Of a DNA stretch of 54,789 nucleotides, positions 29,129 to 39,541 are shown piece after piece. This stretch comes from Alphaproteobacteria bacterium (GTDB taxonomy: Bacteria; Pseudomonadota; Alphaproteobacteria; RF32; CAG-239), in NCBI GenBank assembly GCA_016283295.1, contig JAEEMQ010000006.1:1-54789 (forward strand), given 5' to 3'. The stretch's first letter is position 1; each line of letters starts with the position of its first letter. Position numbers and translations under genes: made by a program. The notes under the pieces are model-generated. The model was not told where the DNA came from. It worked only from the letters and a program-made list of their open reading frames with translations, and made no database searches.

Positions 29129-30982
29129 ATGAACGACGATTTTTCAAAATTTTTGGATGAACTGCGCAGCCGGATTTCCATCGCCGAAATCATCGGTGAA
29201 AAAGTAAAATTGCAAAAGCGCGGCCGGGAATATACCGGATTGTGTCCGTTTCATCAGGAAAAAACTCCCTCTTTTACCATTAACGAAAGCAAAGGTTTTT
29301 ATCATTGTTTCGGTTGCGGCGCTCATGGCGATGCCGTAAAGTTTTTGATGGATAACGAAGGCCTGCCTTTTATTGATGCCGTCAAAAAGCTTGCTGCCAG
29401 GGTCGGTATGGAGTTGCCGGCTCTCTCGCGCGAAAATCAGGAAGCGGTACAGCGCCGCAAATCGCTTTACGAAATTATGGATATGGCCGCGGAGTTTTTT
29501 GAAAAGAACTTGCGGATGCCGGTCGGCTCCAAAGGATACGCTTATTTTACGCAAAAACGCGGTCTGAGCGAAGATACGATGAAAAAATTTCGCCTGGGTT
29601 ACGCACCGAGCAATAACGCGCTGAAGGCATATCTTTCTTCTAAAGGGATATCCGAGCAGGATATGGCCGATTTGGGCCTAATCAGCGTTCCGGAAGACAA
29701 AAATCGCCATCCTAACGACTTTTTCTTTGACCGAGTGATGATTCCGATTATGGATAAGCAGAAAAACGTAATTGCCTTCGGCGGCAGAATTTTGGGTGAC
29801 GGCCAACCGAAATACCTCAATTCGCCGGAAACTCCGATTTTCAATAAACGGCGGATTCTCTACAATATGAATAATGCGCGCGAATCGGCATATTCCGATA
29901 AGCGGCTGATTATTTGCGAAGGCTATATGGACGTTATCGCGTTGGACAGCTATGGTTTCAGCTATGCGGTGGCGCCGCTCGGTACGGCCCTGACGGAAGA
30001 ACAAATACTTGAGGCCTGGAAAGTATGCAACATCCCTACTCTGTGCTTTGATGGCGATGCCGCCGGCATAAGGGCGGCCATTCGCTCGGTGGACCGGGTA
30101 TTGCCTAACCTGAAGGCCGGATATTCGGTAAACTATATCTTTTTGAAAGAAGCCAAAGACCCGGACGAATTGTTGCATAAATTCGGAGCGGAAGCGTTTG
30201 AAAAATATTTGGTTAAAGCACGGCCTTTGGTAGATATTCTCTGGCATAAATGCAAAATGAATAAAAATACCGAAACCCCGGAGCAAAAGGCGCTGATAGA
30301 AAAAGAAATCTTTGAAGAAGTGGCGAAAATAAAGGATAATCAAATCCGCAATTATTATACGCAGGAAATGAAAAAGCGGATTTATTATGCCTTCGGTCGC
30401 GGTGCCGAATTCGGCCAGAATCAAAATAACAATACTTCCGGAAATAAATCAAATAAAAACAATAAATTATATAACAGAAATTCACGTACAACTTTAGAAA
30501 ATAAACAAGGTTATAATCTGGTTAAAAAAACACCGCTTACCGATTTGTTTTTGCGTAAAATCGTGGCGGCAATGATGCTGTATCCGAAGTTGGCGGAAGA
30601 TTACGGCGAACGCCTGGCGGAGTTTGATGTCGGCAAAAGTCCGTTTGCCAAGATATTAAATGAGATTATCGAAATCGTGCAAGAAGAAAAAAACACCGAT
30701 TCGGATGTGCTTGTGGAAAAATTGCAGTTAAATTTTGCCGGCAAGATTGAAGAACTTTGGGAATTCAATATGTATAAAATGCAGAAAATAACTCTGCCGG
30801 AATTAAAAACGGAAATTAATGCAAGTTTGAAAGAAATTCAATTAAAACAAATAGATAAAGAAATAAAAGAATGTACAGCATCACTCAAAAATCAGCCGGA
30901 AAATGCCGAAGACATCTATGCCAGATACAAACAACTCATCATTGAACGCAACAAGTTTTTAACAGATGATGAATTAATTTAA
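29129..30982 (+). CDS. dnaG: DNA primase
   Basis: CHC2 zinc finger GLCPFHQEKTPSFTI...YHCFGCGAHGDAVKF; TOPRIM LIICEGYMDVIAL. Confidence 0.97.
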   Translation: MNDDFSKFLDELRSRISIAEIIGEKVKLQKRGREYTGLCPFHQEKTPSFTINESKGFYHCFGCGAHGDAVKFLMDNEGLPFIDAVKKLAARVGMELPALSRENQEAVQRRKSLYEIMDMAAEFFEKNLRMPVGSKGYAYFTQKRGLSEDTMKKFRLGYAPSNNALKAYLSSKGISEQDMADLGLISVPEDKNRHPNDFFFDRVMIPIMDKQKNVIAFGGRILGDGQPKYLNSPETPIFNKRRILYNMNNARESAYSDKRLIICEGYMDVIALDSYGFSYAVAPLGTALTEEQILEAWKVCNIPTLCFDGDAAGIRAAIRSVDRVLPNLKAGYSVNYIFLKEAKDPDELLHKFGAEAFEKYLVKARPLVDILWHKCKMNKNTETPEQKALIEKEIFEEVAKIKDNQIRNYYTQEMKKRIYYAFGRGAEFGQNQNNNTSGNKSNKNNKLYNRNSRTTLENKQGYNLVKKTPLTDLFLRKIVAAMMLYPKLAEDYGERLAEFDVGKSPFAKILNEIIEIVQEEKNTDSDVLVEKLQLNFAGKIEELWEFNMYKMQKITLPELKTEINASLKEIQLKQIDKEIKECTASLKNQPENAEDIYARYKQLIIERNKFLTDDELI

Positions 30983-31089
30983 TTTTTTCACGTTCTGTTC
31001 TTGACAATTTGATAAAAATTCACTAAATATATGCCGTGCTAGCAAATGTAATCTTTTTAAAGATTAAAATCGATTTTTTAAGGAACGTC

Positions 31090-33177
31090 ATGGCTGAGAA
31101 AAACAATCAGGATTTATACGAAACGGAAAATAGCGATGAAGCTATTGTTTCAGCGTCGGAAAGCGCTGTCAGAAACTTAATTGCCAAGGGCAAAAAACTC
31201 GGATATATCACCATGGAAGAACTCAATCGGGCTCTTCCGCCGGAAAAACTTTCTTCCGAAAAACTGGAAGATATAATGTCCAACATCTCCGAGATGGGGA
31301 TTACCATTACCTCAGATTCCGAGCTGGATGAGGAAGAAAACGAAAAAGGCTCGGAAGAATATCAATACGGCGACGAAAGCGAAGATATCGAAAACGTCGG
31401 CAATATTGACATCAAAGACATCGGTCATTCCGACGACCCGGTGAGAATGTATCTCAAAGAAATGGGTTTGGTGGAACTGCTCTCGCGCGAAGGCGAAATA
31501 GCAATTTCCAAGCGAATCGAAGCCGGTAAAACCGTTATGATCAGCGGGTTGTGCGAAAGCCCGATGACTTTGAAGGCAATTTCCGAATGGCGTGACCAGT
31601 TGGAAAGCGGCGAATTGCAGCTGCGCGACGTGGTTGATTTGGAAATGATGTACGGTGACGATTCCGAAGCCATGGTTTATGATGACACTTCCGAAACTCA
31701 GGTTGTTGACGATTTTGAAAAAGTTACCAAAGAACTCGACGAAACGAATTTGGATGAAATCGACGACGATTTGGACGAAGATATCGACCTCGACGGCGAA
31801 GTCAGCGGCGATATGGAAGAAAACGATGACGATTCTATCGAGCAGATGGAAGAAGATTCCGCCGAAAACGAAGATGACGAAGATGCCGAAGGTATCGGCC
31901 ACAGCGCGACTTCCGTTTCTGCCATGGAAAATATGCTGTTGCAGCCGGTGTTGGAAACTTTGAGCAAAATCGCCGGCCAATACGACAATCTGCGCAAGGT
32001 GCAGAGCCAACGTATGGCTGCTATTTTATCCGGCCGCAAAATTATCGCCTCAACCGAGAAAAAGTATATTAAGCTGAAAAAAGAATTGGTTGAGCTGATG
32101 AGCTCAATTCACCTCAACAGTTCGCGGGTAGAGCAGCTGGTTGAACAGCTTAATGATTTGAATAACCGCCTGTTGACGCAGGAAGGTAAGCTGTTGCGTT
32201 ATGCCACGGCCTGCAAGATTAAGCGCGAAGATTTCCTCAAGTCTTATCAAAAATCCGAGCTTGACCCGAATTGGATGAACAAGATTGCGCAAGAAAAAGA
32301 CAAGCATTGGCAGTTATTCCTGGAAAAATACGGCAATGAGATTGCGGAAATCCGCCAAAACGTTGCCCAAATGGCTAAGGAATGCGATTTGCCTATCAGC
32401 GAATACCGCCGCATGGTCGAAACCATCAAGAAAGGCGAACGCGAAGCGGAACGCGCCAAAAAAGAAATGATTGAGGCCAATCTGCGTTTGGTTATTTCGA
32501 TTGCCAAGAAATACACCAACCGCGGCATGCAGTTCCTGGATTTGATTCAGGAAGGCAACATCGGCTTAATGAAAGCGGTTGATAAATTTGAATATCGCCG
32601 CGGCTACAAGTTTTCTACTTATGCCACCTGGTGGATACGTCAGGCGATTACACGCTCGATTGCCGATCAGGCACGCACCATTCGTATTCCGGTACACATG
32701 ATTGAAACCATCAACAAATTGGTACGCACCTCGCGCCAGATGCTGGCGGAAATGGGGCGTGAGCCGGTGCCTGAGGAATTGGCAAAGCGTCTTTCCATGC
32801 CGCTTGATAAAATCCGCAAGGTAATGAAAATTGCCAAAGAGCCGGTCAGCTTGGAAGCTCCGGTCGGTGATGAGGAAGATTCGTCGCTGGGCGATTTTAT
32901 TGCCGACGAGAGCGCAATGCAGCCGCTGGATATGGCGATTCACAGCAACTTAAAGGAAACCTGCACCAAGATTCTTTCTTCGCTGACGCCGCGAGAAGAA
33001 CGCGTATTGCGTATGCGTTTCGGTATCGGTATGAACACCGACCACACTTTGGAAGAAGTCGGCAAGCAATTCAACGTAACACGTGAGCGTATTCGGCAGA
33101 TTGAGGCCAAGGCTCTGCGTAAGCTGAAGCATCCGAGCCGTTCGAAGCGTCTGCGCTCGTTTTTGGACCATTCGTAA
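31090..33177 (+). CDS. rpoD: RNA polymerase primary sigma factor RpoD
   Basis: Regions 2-4: [76 protein letters not shown]. Start corrected to 31090. Confidence 0.97.
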   Translation: MAEKNNQDLYETENSDEAIVSASESAVRNLIAKGKKLGYITMEELNRALPPEKLSSEKLEDIMSNISEMGITITSDSELDEEENEKGSEEYQYGDESEDIENVGNIDIKDIGHSDDPVRMYLKEMGLVELLSREGEIAISKRIEAGKTVMISGLCESPMTLKAISEWRDQLESGELQLRDVVDLEMMYGDDSEAMVYDDTSETQVVDDFEKVTKELDETNLDEIDDDLDEDIDLDGEVSGDMEENDDDSIEQMEEDSAENEDDEDAEGIGHSATSVSAMENMLLQPVLETLSKIAGQYDNLRKVQSQRMAAILSGRKIIASTEKKYIKLKKELVELMSSIHLNSSRVEQLVEQLNDLNNRLLTQEGKLLRYATACKIKREDFLKSYQKSELDPNWMNKIAQEKDKHWQLFLEKYGNEIAEIRQNVAQMAKECDLPISEYRRMVETIKKGEREAERAKKEMIEANLRLVISIAKKYTNRGMQFLDLIQEGNIGLMKAVDKFEYRRGYKFSTYATWWIRQAITRSIADQARTIRIPVHMIETINKLVRTSRQMLAEMGREPVPEELAKRLSMPLDKIRKVMKIAKEPVSLEAPVGDEEDSSLGDFIADESAMQPLDMAIHSNLKETCTKILSSLTPREERVLRMRFGIGMNTDHTLEEVGKQFNVTRERIRQIEAKALRKLKHPSRSKRLRSFLDHS

Positions 33178-33197
33178 TTCAATATGGATAAAAATAA

Positions 33198-33236
33198 GAA
33201 AAACGCCCTGCTCTTTTTGCACGGCGTTTTTTTATA
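33198..33236. terminator. terminator after rpoD
   Basis: AAAAACGCC ctgctctttttgca CGGCGTTTTTTT. Confidence 0.8.
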
Positions 33237-33253
33237 CTCAGATGCGGAAAAAT

Positions 33254-34027
33254 CTATTCTCGTTCCTCGGATTTCATCTTCTTAAATGCAGCAAATCCGG
33301 CATCGCGTTTGGCTTTGGCTTCGGTATCCTTCTTTACCCGATCCTCGTGTTTTTTCCGCCGGAGCTCTTCTATTTTAAGCTCATTTTGATAAGCCGTACT
33401 TTCTACCATATCTTTATACCAGATACTGCCATCTCTAAATTTGAAACAATCGTATCTTTTAGCTAAAGCATCATCGCAATATATTCTATCCTTCTCCGGC
33501 ATTTCCGGTATTCCGACCAAAGACGTTAACTCGGGGTTATCACCACAACAAAAATTCTCTCCGATTTTTTTTGGTGCACCTTTAAGCGAAGTCAGCCTGT
33601 TTTTAACGCAATAATAACCTTCTCCGACCTCTTTCGGCCCACCACTTAATGAGGTTAATTTATTATCGGAGCAGCGAAAGTTGTATCCTACTTTTTGCGG
33701 CGCGCCCTCTAAGGAGGTAAGTTGATTGTCGCCGCAATGAAAATTCCCGGCGATTTCTTGCGGCGCTCCGATTAAGGAAGTCAGTTGATTATTTTCGCAA
33801 TCAAAATCTCCTCCGACTTCTCGCGGTGCCCCTTGTAGAGAGGTCAATTGATTATTGAAACAGTGAAAATCTCCTTCCACCTTAACCTTAGATAAATCAG
33901 GCAGTTTGGTCAAACCTTTATCGCTTATATCAACATCGCCTTTGATTACAAACCCGTCCGGCAGATTATAAAGGCTATAAGTCTTTCCGTCCTGTTCAAA
34001 CTCAAATTTATCGTTAAGTTCTGCCAT
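33254..34027 (-). CDS. LRR-like repeat protein, paralog 1
   Basis: About 20-aa repeats LTSLxGAPxxVGGxFxCxxNQ; shared N-cap FEFEQDGKTYSLYNLPDGFVIKGD and C-tail KAKRDAGFAAFKK. Confidence 0.85.
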   Translation of the reverse strand: MAELNDKFEFEQDGKTYSLYNLPDGFVIKGDVDISDKGLTKLPDLSKVKVEGDFHCFNNQLTSLQGAPREVGGDFDCENNQLTSLIGAPQEIAGNFHCGDNQLTSLEGAPQKVGYNFRCSDNKLTSLSGGPKEVGEGYYCVKNRLTSLKGAPKKIGENFCCGDNPELTSLVGIPEMPEKDRIYCDDALAKRYDCFKFRDGSIWYKDMVESTAYQNELKIEELRRKKHEDRVKKDTEAKAKRDAGFAAFKKMKSEERE

Positions 34028-34038
34028 CGCCGTGCTCC

Positions 34039-35121
34039 TTATTCTCTTTCTGCGGACCGTTTTTTCTTAAACGCGGCAAATCCGGCATCTCGTTTGGCCT
34101 TTTTCATATCTTCCGCAGCGGTTCGTTCCTGATTTTTCTTCATCCTGATATTGTAGGCTGCCCGTTCACTCTTATAGAGTGTGGTGTCGGCCAATTCCTC
34201 ATACAAAATACCGTTATCCCTTGCTTCTTCAAAACCGTATTTTTCACCCAATTCATTATCGCAGAAAATACCGCTGTTTCCGGTTAATTTCGGCACTTCG
34301 ACCAATGTTTCGATTTCATTTCCCTCACATATAAAATCTCCGCCGATTTTTGCCGGTACTCCGCGCAACGAGGTCAGCTTATTATATTGGCAATCATATT
34401 TTCCGCCGACATATTCCGGCCCTCCTTCCAAGGTGGTCAGCTGATTACTGTCGCAGATAAAATCATCATATACAAATTGCGGACCGCCTTTTAAGGTTGT
34501 CAAATCATTTTCGCAGCATCTGAATTTTCCGTCCACGGCTTGCGGCGCACCTTTTAGCGAGATTAAATCATTTACGGAACAACCGAAATCGCCGCCGACA
34601 TATTCCGGAGCCCCCTCCAAAGTCGTAAGTTTATTTTCGGAGCACCAAAAGCTGCCGCGCACTTTCCGTGGAGCACCTGCTAAAGAGGTAATTTCATTAT
34701 TATCACATTCAAAATCACCGTTAATTTCCTGCGGCATACCCTCCAGCGAAGTCAGTTTGTTACCGCAACACAAAAAGCTGCCGCCGATTTTTTTCAGCCC
34801 TTGCAGCGAAGTTATTTCATTGAGGCAACAATCAAATTTTCCGCCCACTTCCAATGGCATACCTTCCAGACTTTTGATTTTATTGCGTCTGCAACAAAAT
34901 GCACCGCCGACTTTTTGCGGCGCGCCTTTTAACGACGTTAATTTATTTTCATCACACCAAAAACTGCCGTTAACAACTACCTTGGATAAATCCGGCAATT
35001 CGGTCAAACCCTTATCGCTTAAGTTTAAACTGCCCTTAATTACAAACCCGTCCGGCAAGTCATAAAGGTTATAAGTTTTGCCGTCCTGTTCGAATTCTAT
35101 TTTTTTATTTGTTTCCGCCAT
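34039..35121 (-). CDS. LRR-like repeat protein, paralog 2
   Basis: Same N-cap, repeat consensus and C-tail. Confidence 0.85.
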   Translation of the reverse strand: MAETNKKIEFEQDGKTYNLYDLPDGFVIKGSLNLSDKGLTELPDLSKVVVNGSFWCDENKLTSLKGAPQKVGGAFCCRRNKIKSLEGMPLEVGGKFDCCLNEITSLQGLKKIGGSFLCCGNKLTSLEGMPQEINGDFECDNNEITSLAGAPRKVRGSFWCSENKLTTLEGAPEYVGGDFGCSVNDLISLKGAPQAVDGKFRCCENDLTTLKGGPQFVYDDFICDSNQLTTLEGGPEYVGGKYDCQYNKLTSLRGVPAKIGGDFICEGNEIETLVEVPKLTGNSGIFCDNELGEKYGFEEARDNGILYEELADTTLYKSERAAYNIRMKKNQERTAAEDMKKAKRDAGFAAFKKKRSAERE

Positions 35122-35136
35122 GGATTCTTCCCTTCT

Positions 35137-36351
35137 TTATTCTTCGCGCTCTTTTGCCGCAATTTTTTTCTTAAATGCGGCAAATCCGGCATCGCGCTTG
35201 GCTTTGGCTTCGCTATCCTTCTTTACCCAATCTTCATGTTTTTTCTGCCTGATTTTTTCTATTTTGAACTCGTTTTGATAGGTGGAACTGGATTTCAACA
35301 CCGATACCATAATTTCCTTTTTCTCAAATCCGTATTTCTGCGCCAGTTCAATATCACAGTGAATTGACGCGCCATTCTTCATTTCCGGCAATTTAAATAA
35401 GGTTTTTAACTGATTGGCCAAACAATAAAAATCCCCGCCTATTTCTTGCGGTATACCGAGCAGAGAGGTTAATTCATTGGCCGTAACGGCAAAATCTCCG
35501 TTAATCTTTTGCGGAGCACCTTCTAACGATGTCAATTTATTATTACATATGCTAAAATTCCCACCGACTTTTTGCGGTGCGCCTTTCAGGTCGGTTAAGT
35601 CATTATGAAAGCACTCAAAATGGCCGCCGATTTCTTGCGGTCCGCCTTCCAAGGTGGTTAACTTATTATAATTTCCTCTGAAAGTACCGCTGACTATTTG
35701 TAAAGGGCCTTCCAATGATTTTAATCGATTCCACTGGCACTCAAAATCGCCATACACTGCTTGTGGAGCACCTTCCAAGGTAGTCAGCTGATTATTATTA
35801 CATAGAAAACTTCCGCTGACTTTTTGCGGCGCTCCCTTCAACGTGGTTAATTTATTCTCAAAGCAAGCAAAATCTCCCCCGACCTTTTGCGGTCCGCCTT
35901 CTAAGGTAGTCAATTGATTATGATTACATGAAAAATTATCACCGATTTCTTGCGGGGCACCTTTCAGAGTTGTTAATTTATTTTCCCAGCAATAAAATGC
36001 CCCGCTAACCTTCTGTGGTGCCCCTTCCAGCGATGTTAATTTATTATCATAGCAAGAAAACATTCCATTTACCTCTTGCGGAGCACCTTTCAAATCGGTA
36101 AGCTGGTTATGGTCACAGAAAAAACCATTACCGACCTTTTGGGGAGCACCTTTAAGCGAGGTTAAAGAATTACTCTCACAGTTAAAAAGTCCCTCAACAA
36201 TAACCTTTGATAAATCCGGCAGTTCGGTTAAATCTTTACCGGATAAATCCACATCGCCTTTAATCACAAACCCGTCCGGCAGGTTATACAGGCTGTAAGT
36301 CTTACCGTCTTGTTCGAATTCAAAGTTATCGTTTAATTTTATTTTCGCCAT
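35137..36351 (-). CDS. LRR-like repeat protein, paralog 3
   Basis: Same N-cap, repeat consensus and C-tail. Confidence 0.85.
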   Translation of the reverse strand: MAKIKLNDNFEFEQDGKTYSLYNLPDGFVIKGDVDLSGKDLTELPDLSKVIVEGLFNCESNSLTSLKGAPQKVGNGFFCDHNQLTDLKGAPQEVNGMFSCYDNKLTSLEGAPQKVSGAFYCWENKLTTLKGAPQEIGDNFSCNHNQLTTLEGGPQKVGGDFACFENKLTTLKGAPQKVSGSFLCNNNQLTTLEGAPQAVYGDFECQWNRLKSLEGPLQIVSGTFRGNYNKLTTLEGGPQEIGGHFECFHNDLTDLKGAPQKVGGNFSICNNKLTSLEGAPQKINGDFAVTANELTSLLGIPQEIGGDFYCLANQLKTLFKLPEMKNGASIHCDIELAQKYGFEKKEIMVSVLKSSSTYQNEFKIEKIRQKKHEDWVKKDSEAKAKRDAGFAAFKKKIAAKEREE

Positions 36352-36366
36352 GGATTCTTCCTTTCT

Positions 36367-37602
36367 TTATTCTTCGCGCTCTTTTGCCGCAATTTTTTTC
36401 TTAAACGCGGCAAATCCGGCATCGCGTTTGGCTTTGGCTTCGCTATCCTTCTTTACCCAATCTTCATGTTTTTTCTGCCTGATTTTTTCTATTTTGAACT
36501 CGTTTTGATAAACTGCATTTTCTATTAAATCTTTATATAGAATACCGCCTTTTTCCGATTTGGAACACTCGTACTTTTCCGCTAACATATTATCACAATA
36601 TATTTCTTCATCTTCCGACATTTCAGATATTCCGACCAAAGATGTCAGCTCGGAGTTGCCTTTACAGCCAAAAGCCCCGCCGACTTTTTGCGGTGCTCCC
36701 AGTAAAGAGTTCAGTTGATTATCGTCACAATAAAAGTGAGTACGTACTGTTTGCGGTGCACCATCCAAAGTCTTTAATTTATTGTCGGAACAATTAAAGA
36801 ACCCGATTACACTATTTAAAAAACCCACCGTTTGCGGCGCACCTTCTAAAGATGTTAATAAATTTTCGGAACAATCAAAACTCATGCCAACCTCTTGCGG
36901 AGCTCCTTTTAAAGACGTGAGTTTATTCTTTTCACAGTTATAACATCCCCTCACGATCTGCGGTGCATTTTCTAAAGAGGTAAGTTGATTTTCATGACAA
37001 TCAAAGCTTCCTGACAATGCTTTCGGTGCACCATTTAACGAAGTAAGTTGATTACAGTAGCAATACAAGTTGTGTACCACCTGTGGTGCATCTTCCAAAG
37101 AAGTAAGTTGATTAAATCCGCAATTAAAACTCTCACCAACCACCGTTGGTGCCCCCTTTAAGGAGGTTAATTGATTAAGGCTACATTCAAAATCTTTACC
37201 CACTTTTTGTGGAGCACCTTCCAAAGAAGTAAGTTGATTCTTGCTACAATTAAAACTTCCGCCTACCTCATGTGGCGCCCCTTTTAAGGAAGTGAGTTGG
37301 TTATGTTCACAATTAAAATGTTCGCCGACTTTTTGCGGCGCACCTTCCAGAGAGGTTAGTTGATTATAGCTGCAAGCGAAATATCCGCCGACTTCCCGCG
37401 GTGCTCCTTTTAAGGATGTTAATTTATTACTACCGCACCAAAAGTATCCATCTACCGTAACCTTAGATAAATCAGGTAACTCGGTCAGACCTTTTCCTTC
37501 CAAATCAATGTCACCTTTAATCACAAACCCGTCCGGCAGGTTATACAAGCTGTAAGTCTTACCATCTTGCTCGAATTCGAATTTCTTGTTTAACTTTATC
37601 AT
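36367..37602 (-). CDS. LRR-like repeat protein, paralog 4
   Basis: Same architecture; start corrected to 37602 (MIKLNKKFEFEQDGK). Confidence 0.85.
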   Translation of the reverse strand: MIKLNKKFEFEQDGKTYSLYNLPDGFVIKGDIDLEGKGLTELPDLSKVTVDGYFWCGSNKLTSLKGAPREVGGYFACSYNQLTSLEGAPQKVGEHFNCEHNQLTSLKGAPHEVGGSFNCSKNQLTSLEGAPQKVGKDFECSLNQLTSLKGAPTVVGESFNCGFNQLTSLEDAPQVVHNLYCYCNQLTSLNGAPKALSGSFDCHENQLTSLENAPQIVRGCYNCEKNKLTSLKGAPQEVGMSFDCSENLLTSLEGAPQTVGFLNSVIGFFNCSDNKLKTLDGAPQTVRTHFYCDDNQLNSLLGAPQKVGGAFGCKGNSELTSLVGISEMSEDEEIYCDNMLAEKYECSKSEKGGILYKDLIENAVYQNEFKIEKIRQKKHEDWVKKDSEAKAKRDAGFAAFKKKIAAKEREE

Positions 37603-37705
37603 TATAACAGCTCCTTTTGCCTTATTTATGTCTAACATAGCAGAATTTGTCACAAGGTGCAACAAAATTCTTTTGCAAAACCGCGCATTTCTATCAAAAA
37701 AACTA

Positions 37706-37733
37706 TTGACAAGCGCTGTCAAATATGTATAAT
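37706..37733 (+). promoter_or_regulatory. near-consensus promoter TTGACA-16-TATAAT for rpmG
   Basis: -35 at 37706-37711, -10 at 37728-37733. Confidence 0.75.
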
Positions 37734-37776
37734 GCGCCTAAATGTTTTAATTGTTAACTTTGAAAAGAGTAAGAAA

Positions 37777-37944
37777 ATGGCAAAAGCAGTAAAAATTAAA
37801 ATTAAGTTGGAAAGCACCGCCGGTACCGGCTCTTTCTATTTGGCAGAAAAAAATCCGAGAACGCATCCGGAAAAGCTTACGGTTAAAAAGTTTGATAAAA
37901 AATCTCGTAAGCACGAAGAATTCGTTGAAAAGAAATTAAAGTAA
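37777..37944 (+). CDS. rpmG: 50S ribosomal protein L33
   Basis: [55 protein letters not shown]; start corrected to 37777. Confidence 0.95.
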   Translation: MAKAVKIKIKLESTAGTGSFYLAEKNPRTHPEKLTVKKFDKKSRKHEEFVEKKLK

Positions 37945-37997
37945 TTTTCTGACAGAGTTTATGAAAGAGAGGTCGCGGCAAAAGCAGGCCTCTTTTT

Positions 37998-38939
37998 TTA
38001 TTTCTGTTTTTCGAGCGGATGCGCTTTATGGTATTCTCTCTTTAAGGTTTCGGTTTGAACATCGGTATAGCGCTGGGTCGTGATTAGGGATGAATGGCCC
38101 AATAATTCCTGAATGGAGCGCAGGTCAACTCCCTGTTGAAGCAGCTGAGTGGCAAAAGAATGGCGCAACGCATGCGGCGTTACCGTATCGGCAAGTCCCA
38201 ATCTGGCGCGTAACTTTTGCATCTGACGCTGCACAATACGCGGATTCAAACGCTCGCCTCGAGCCCCTAAGAACAACGGTTCTCCTGCGTTGGTCGAATA
38301 CGGGCTTTTTGCAAGGTAAGCTTCGATATTTTGCCAGATTATCGGCAGAAGGGGCACTATTCGTTCTTTATTCCCCTTACCTTTTATGCGAAGGAACTCG
38401 CTCTCGGCAGAAATATCGCCGACATTTAACGACAGGGCTTCGGAAATACGCAACCCGCAGCCGTAAAGCAAAGTAAAAATCGCTTTATCCCGAAGCCCCT
38501 GCCACGCGTTTGAGGCCATTCCCGTCGCCTCATCCAGCAGATTAAACGCATCATCCGCATCTATCGCTTTGGGCAGAATCTTGGATTGTCGCGGTGTAGA
38601 GATTACGCTGATGGCCGGATTCTTGGCAATTTCATTAACATCGAGCCATTTATAGAAGTTCTTGATTGCCGACAACTCGCGGCCGATTGAAGATTTATTG
38701 ATATATTGCGCCGAACGCCCGCTCAAAAAACGCCGAAAATCGCGCACTTCAAGCCCGGCCAACTCGGATAAAGACAAAACCTTATCCGGACTTATTTTTT
38801 GCAGAAAAATTGCTAAATCACGCGAATAAGCATCAAGCGTATGCTCGGAAAAAAGACGTTCTTTCAACAACCAATCTTGCCAGCGCTCAATAACGGAGTG
38901 CAGCTCTTCATCGGCATTGAATTTTATTTCTTCTTTCAA
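37998..38939 (-). CDS. xerC: tyrosine recombinase XerC/XerD-like
   Basis: Catalytic residues in LLYGCGLRISEAL, HALRHSFATQLLQQGVDLRSIQELLGHSSLITTQRYTDV. Confidence 0.93.
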   Translation of the reverse strand: MKEEIKFNADEELHSVIERWQDWLLKERLFSEHTLDAYSRDLAIFLQKISPDKVLSLSELAGLEVRDFRRFLSGRSAQYINKSSIGRELSAIKNFYKWLDVNEIAKNPAISVISTPRQSKILPKAIDADDAFNLLDEATGMASNAWQGLRDKAIFTLLYGCGLRISEALSLNVGDISAESEFLRIKGKGNKERIVPLLPIIWQNIEAYLAKSPYSTNAGEPLFLGARGERLNPRIVQRQMQKLRARLGLADTVTPHALRHSFATQLLQQGVDLRSIQELLGHSSLITTQRYTDVQTETLKREYHKAHPLEKQK

Positions 38940-38942
38940 GGT

Positions 38943-39452
38943 TTATTTGATTACCTCGTCGTCATAAACACCAAACAAGACGTTGCGCGGCATCCAGCCC
39001 TGTACGCTGTCAAATTTAATCAGGCACATATCGCTGTCGGCCGGACACTTATCCACCTCGCCGACTACGCCGTCTTCAACGTGCGCCACCACCCGAGAGT
39101 CGGTTTCCGGCTTGGCATAAATATTGTTTTCGCCCGGATTAACAACCTTCACAAAGCGTCTGCCGGAGAGCATGGCTTTGTGCACCCAGGTTTCCGAACC
39201 TTCCCAGTCCTTAATCTGGCGCCAAAGCTCAAATTCGGCAATAATCTCCACCGGAGCGCCCTTTTGCTGATACACCCATTCTATCGGATATCTGCTGCCC
39301 GGACCGGAACGTGCGTTAATACGGCTGGAGCGCAAAGAAACCATACGCGGTATAGCCAACCCCGTCTCGCTTTCTTCAACTTCAACTTCGGCTTGAGCGA
39401 CCGAACCCCATGTTAATCCCAAAGCTATCAATGTAACAAATAACGACTTCAT
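38943..39452 (-). CDS. secreted SH3-domain protein
   Basis: Signal peptide; RSSRINARSGPGSRYPIEWVYQQKGAPVEIIAEFELWRQIKDWEGSETWVHKAMLSGRR. Confidence 0.88.
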   Translation of the reverse strand: MKSLFVTLIALGLTWGSVAQAEVEVEESETGLAIPRMVSLRSSRINARSGPGSRYPIEWVYQQKGAPVEIIAEFELWRQIKDWEGSETWVHKAMLSGRRFVKVVNPGENNIYAKPETDSRVVAHVEDGVVGEVDKCPADSDMCLIKFDSVQGWMPRNVLFGVYDDEVIK

Positions 39453-39541
39453 GATTAAAAATCCTTTTTTACTTATTTTAAAGCATTATGCCGTATAGAT
39501 ATAAAAAAAGAGTAAAAATTATTGCATAAGGACAGAAAAAA

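Noticed and set aside
29678-30424. 248-aa minus-strand ORF opposite dnaG
   Set aside because: Antisense shadow of a clear primase gene; no SD or recognisable motifs.
31700-31920. Acidic Asp/Glu-rich stretch in RpoD as a novel insertion
   Set aside because: Acidic non-conserved regions between sigma regions 1 and 2 are common in proteobacterial RpoD.
31312-32010. 232-aa minus-strand ORF opposite rpoD
   Set aside because: Mirror of the acidic Asp/Glu-rich coding region of rpoD; Phe/Val-rich translation with no family resemblance.
33254-37602. Possible single fragmented giant LRR gene
   Set aside because: Each ORF has its own N-cap, C-tail and SD region, so they are separate paralogs and not fragments.
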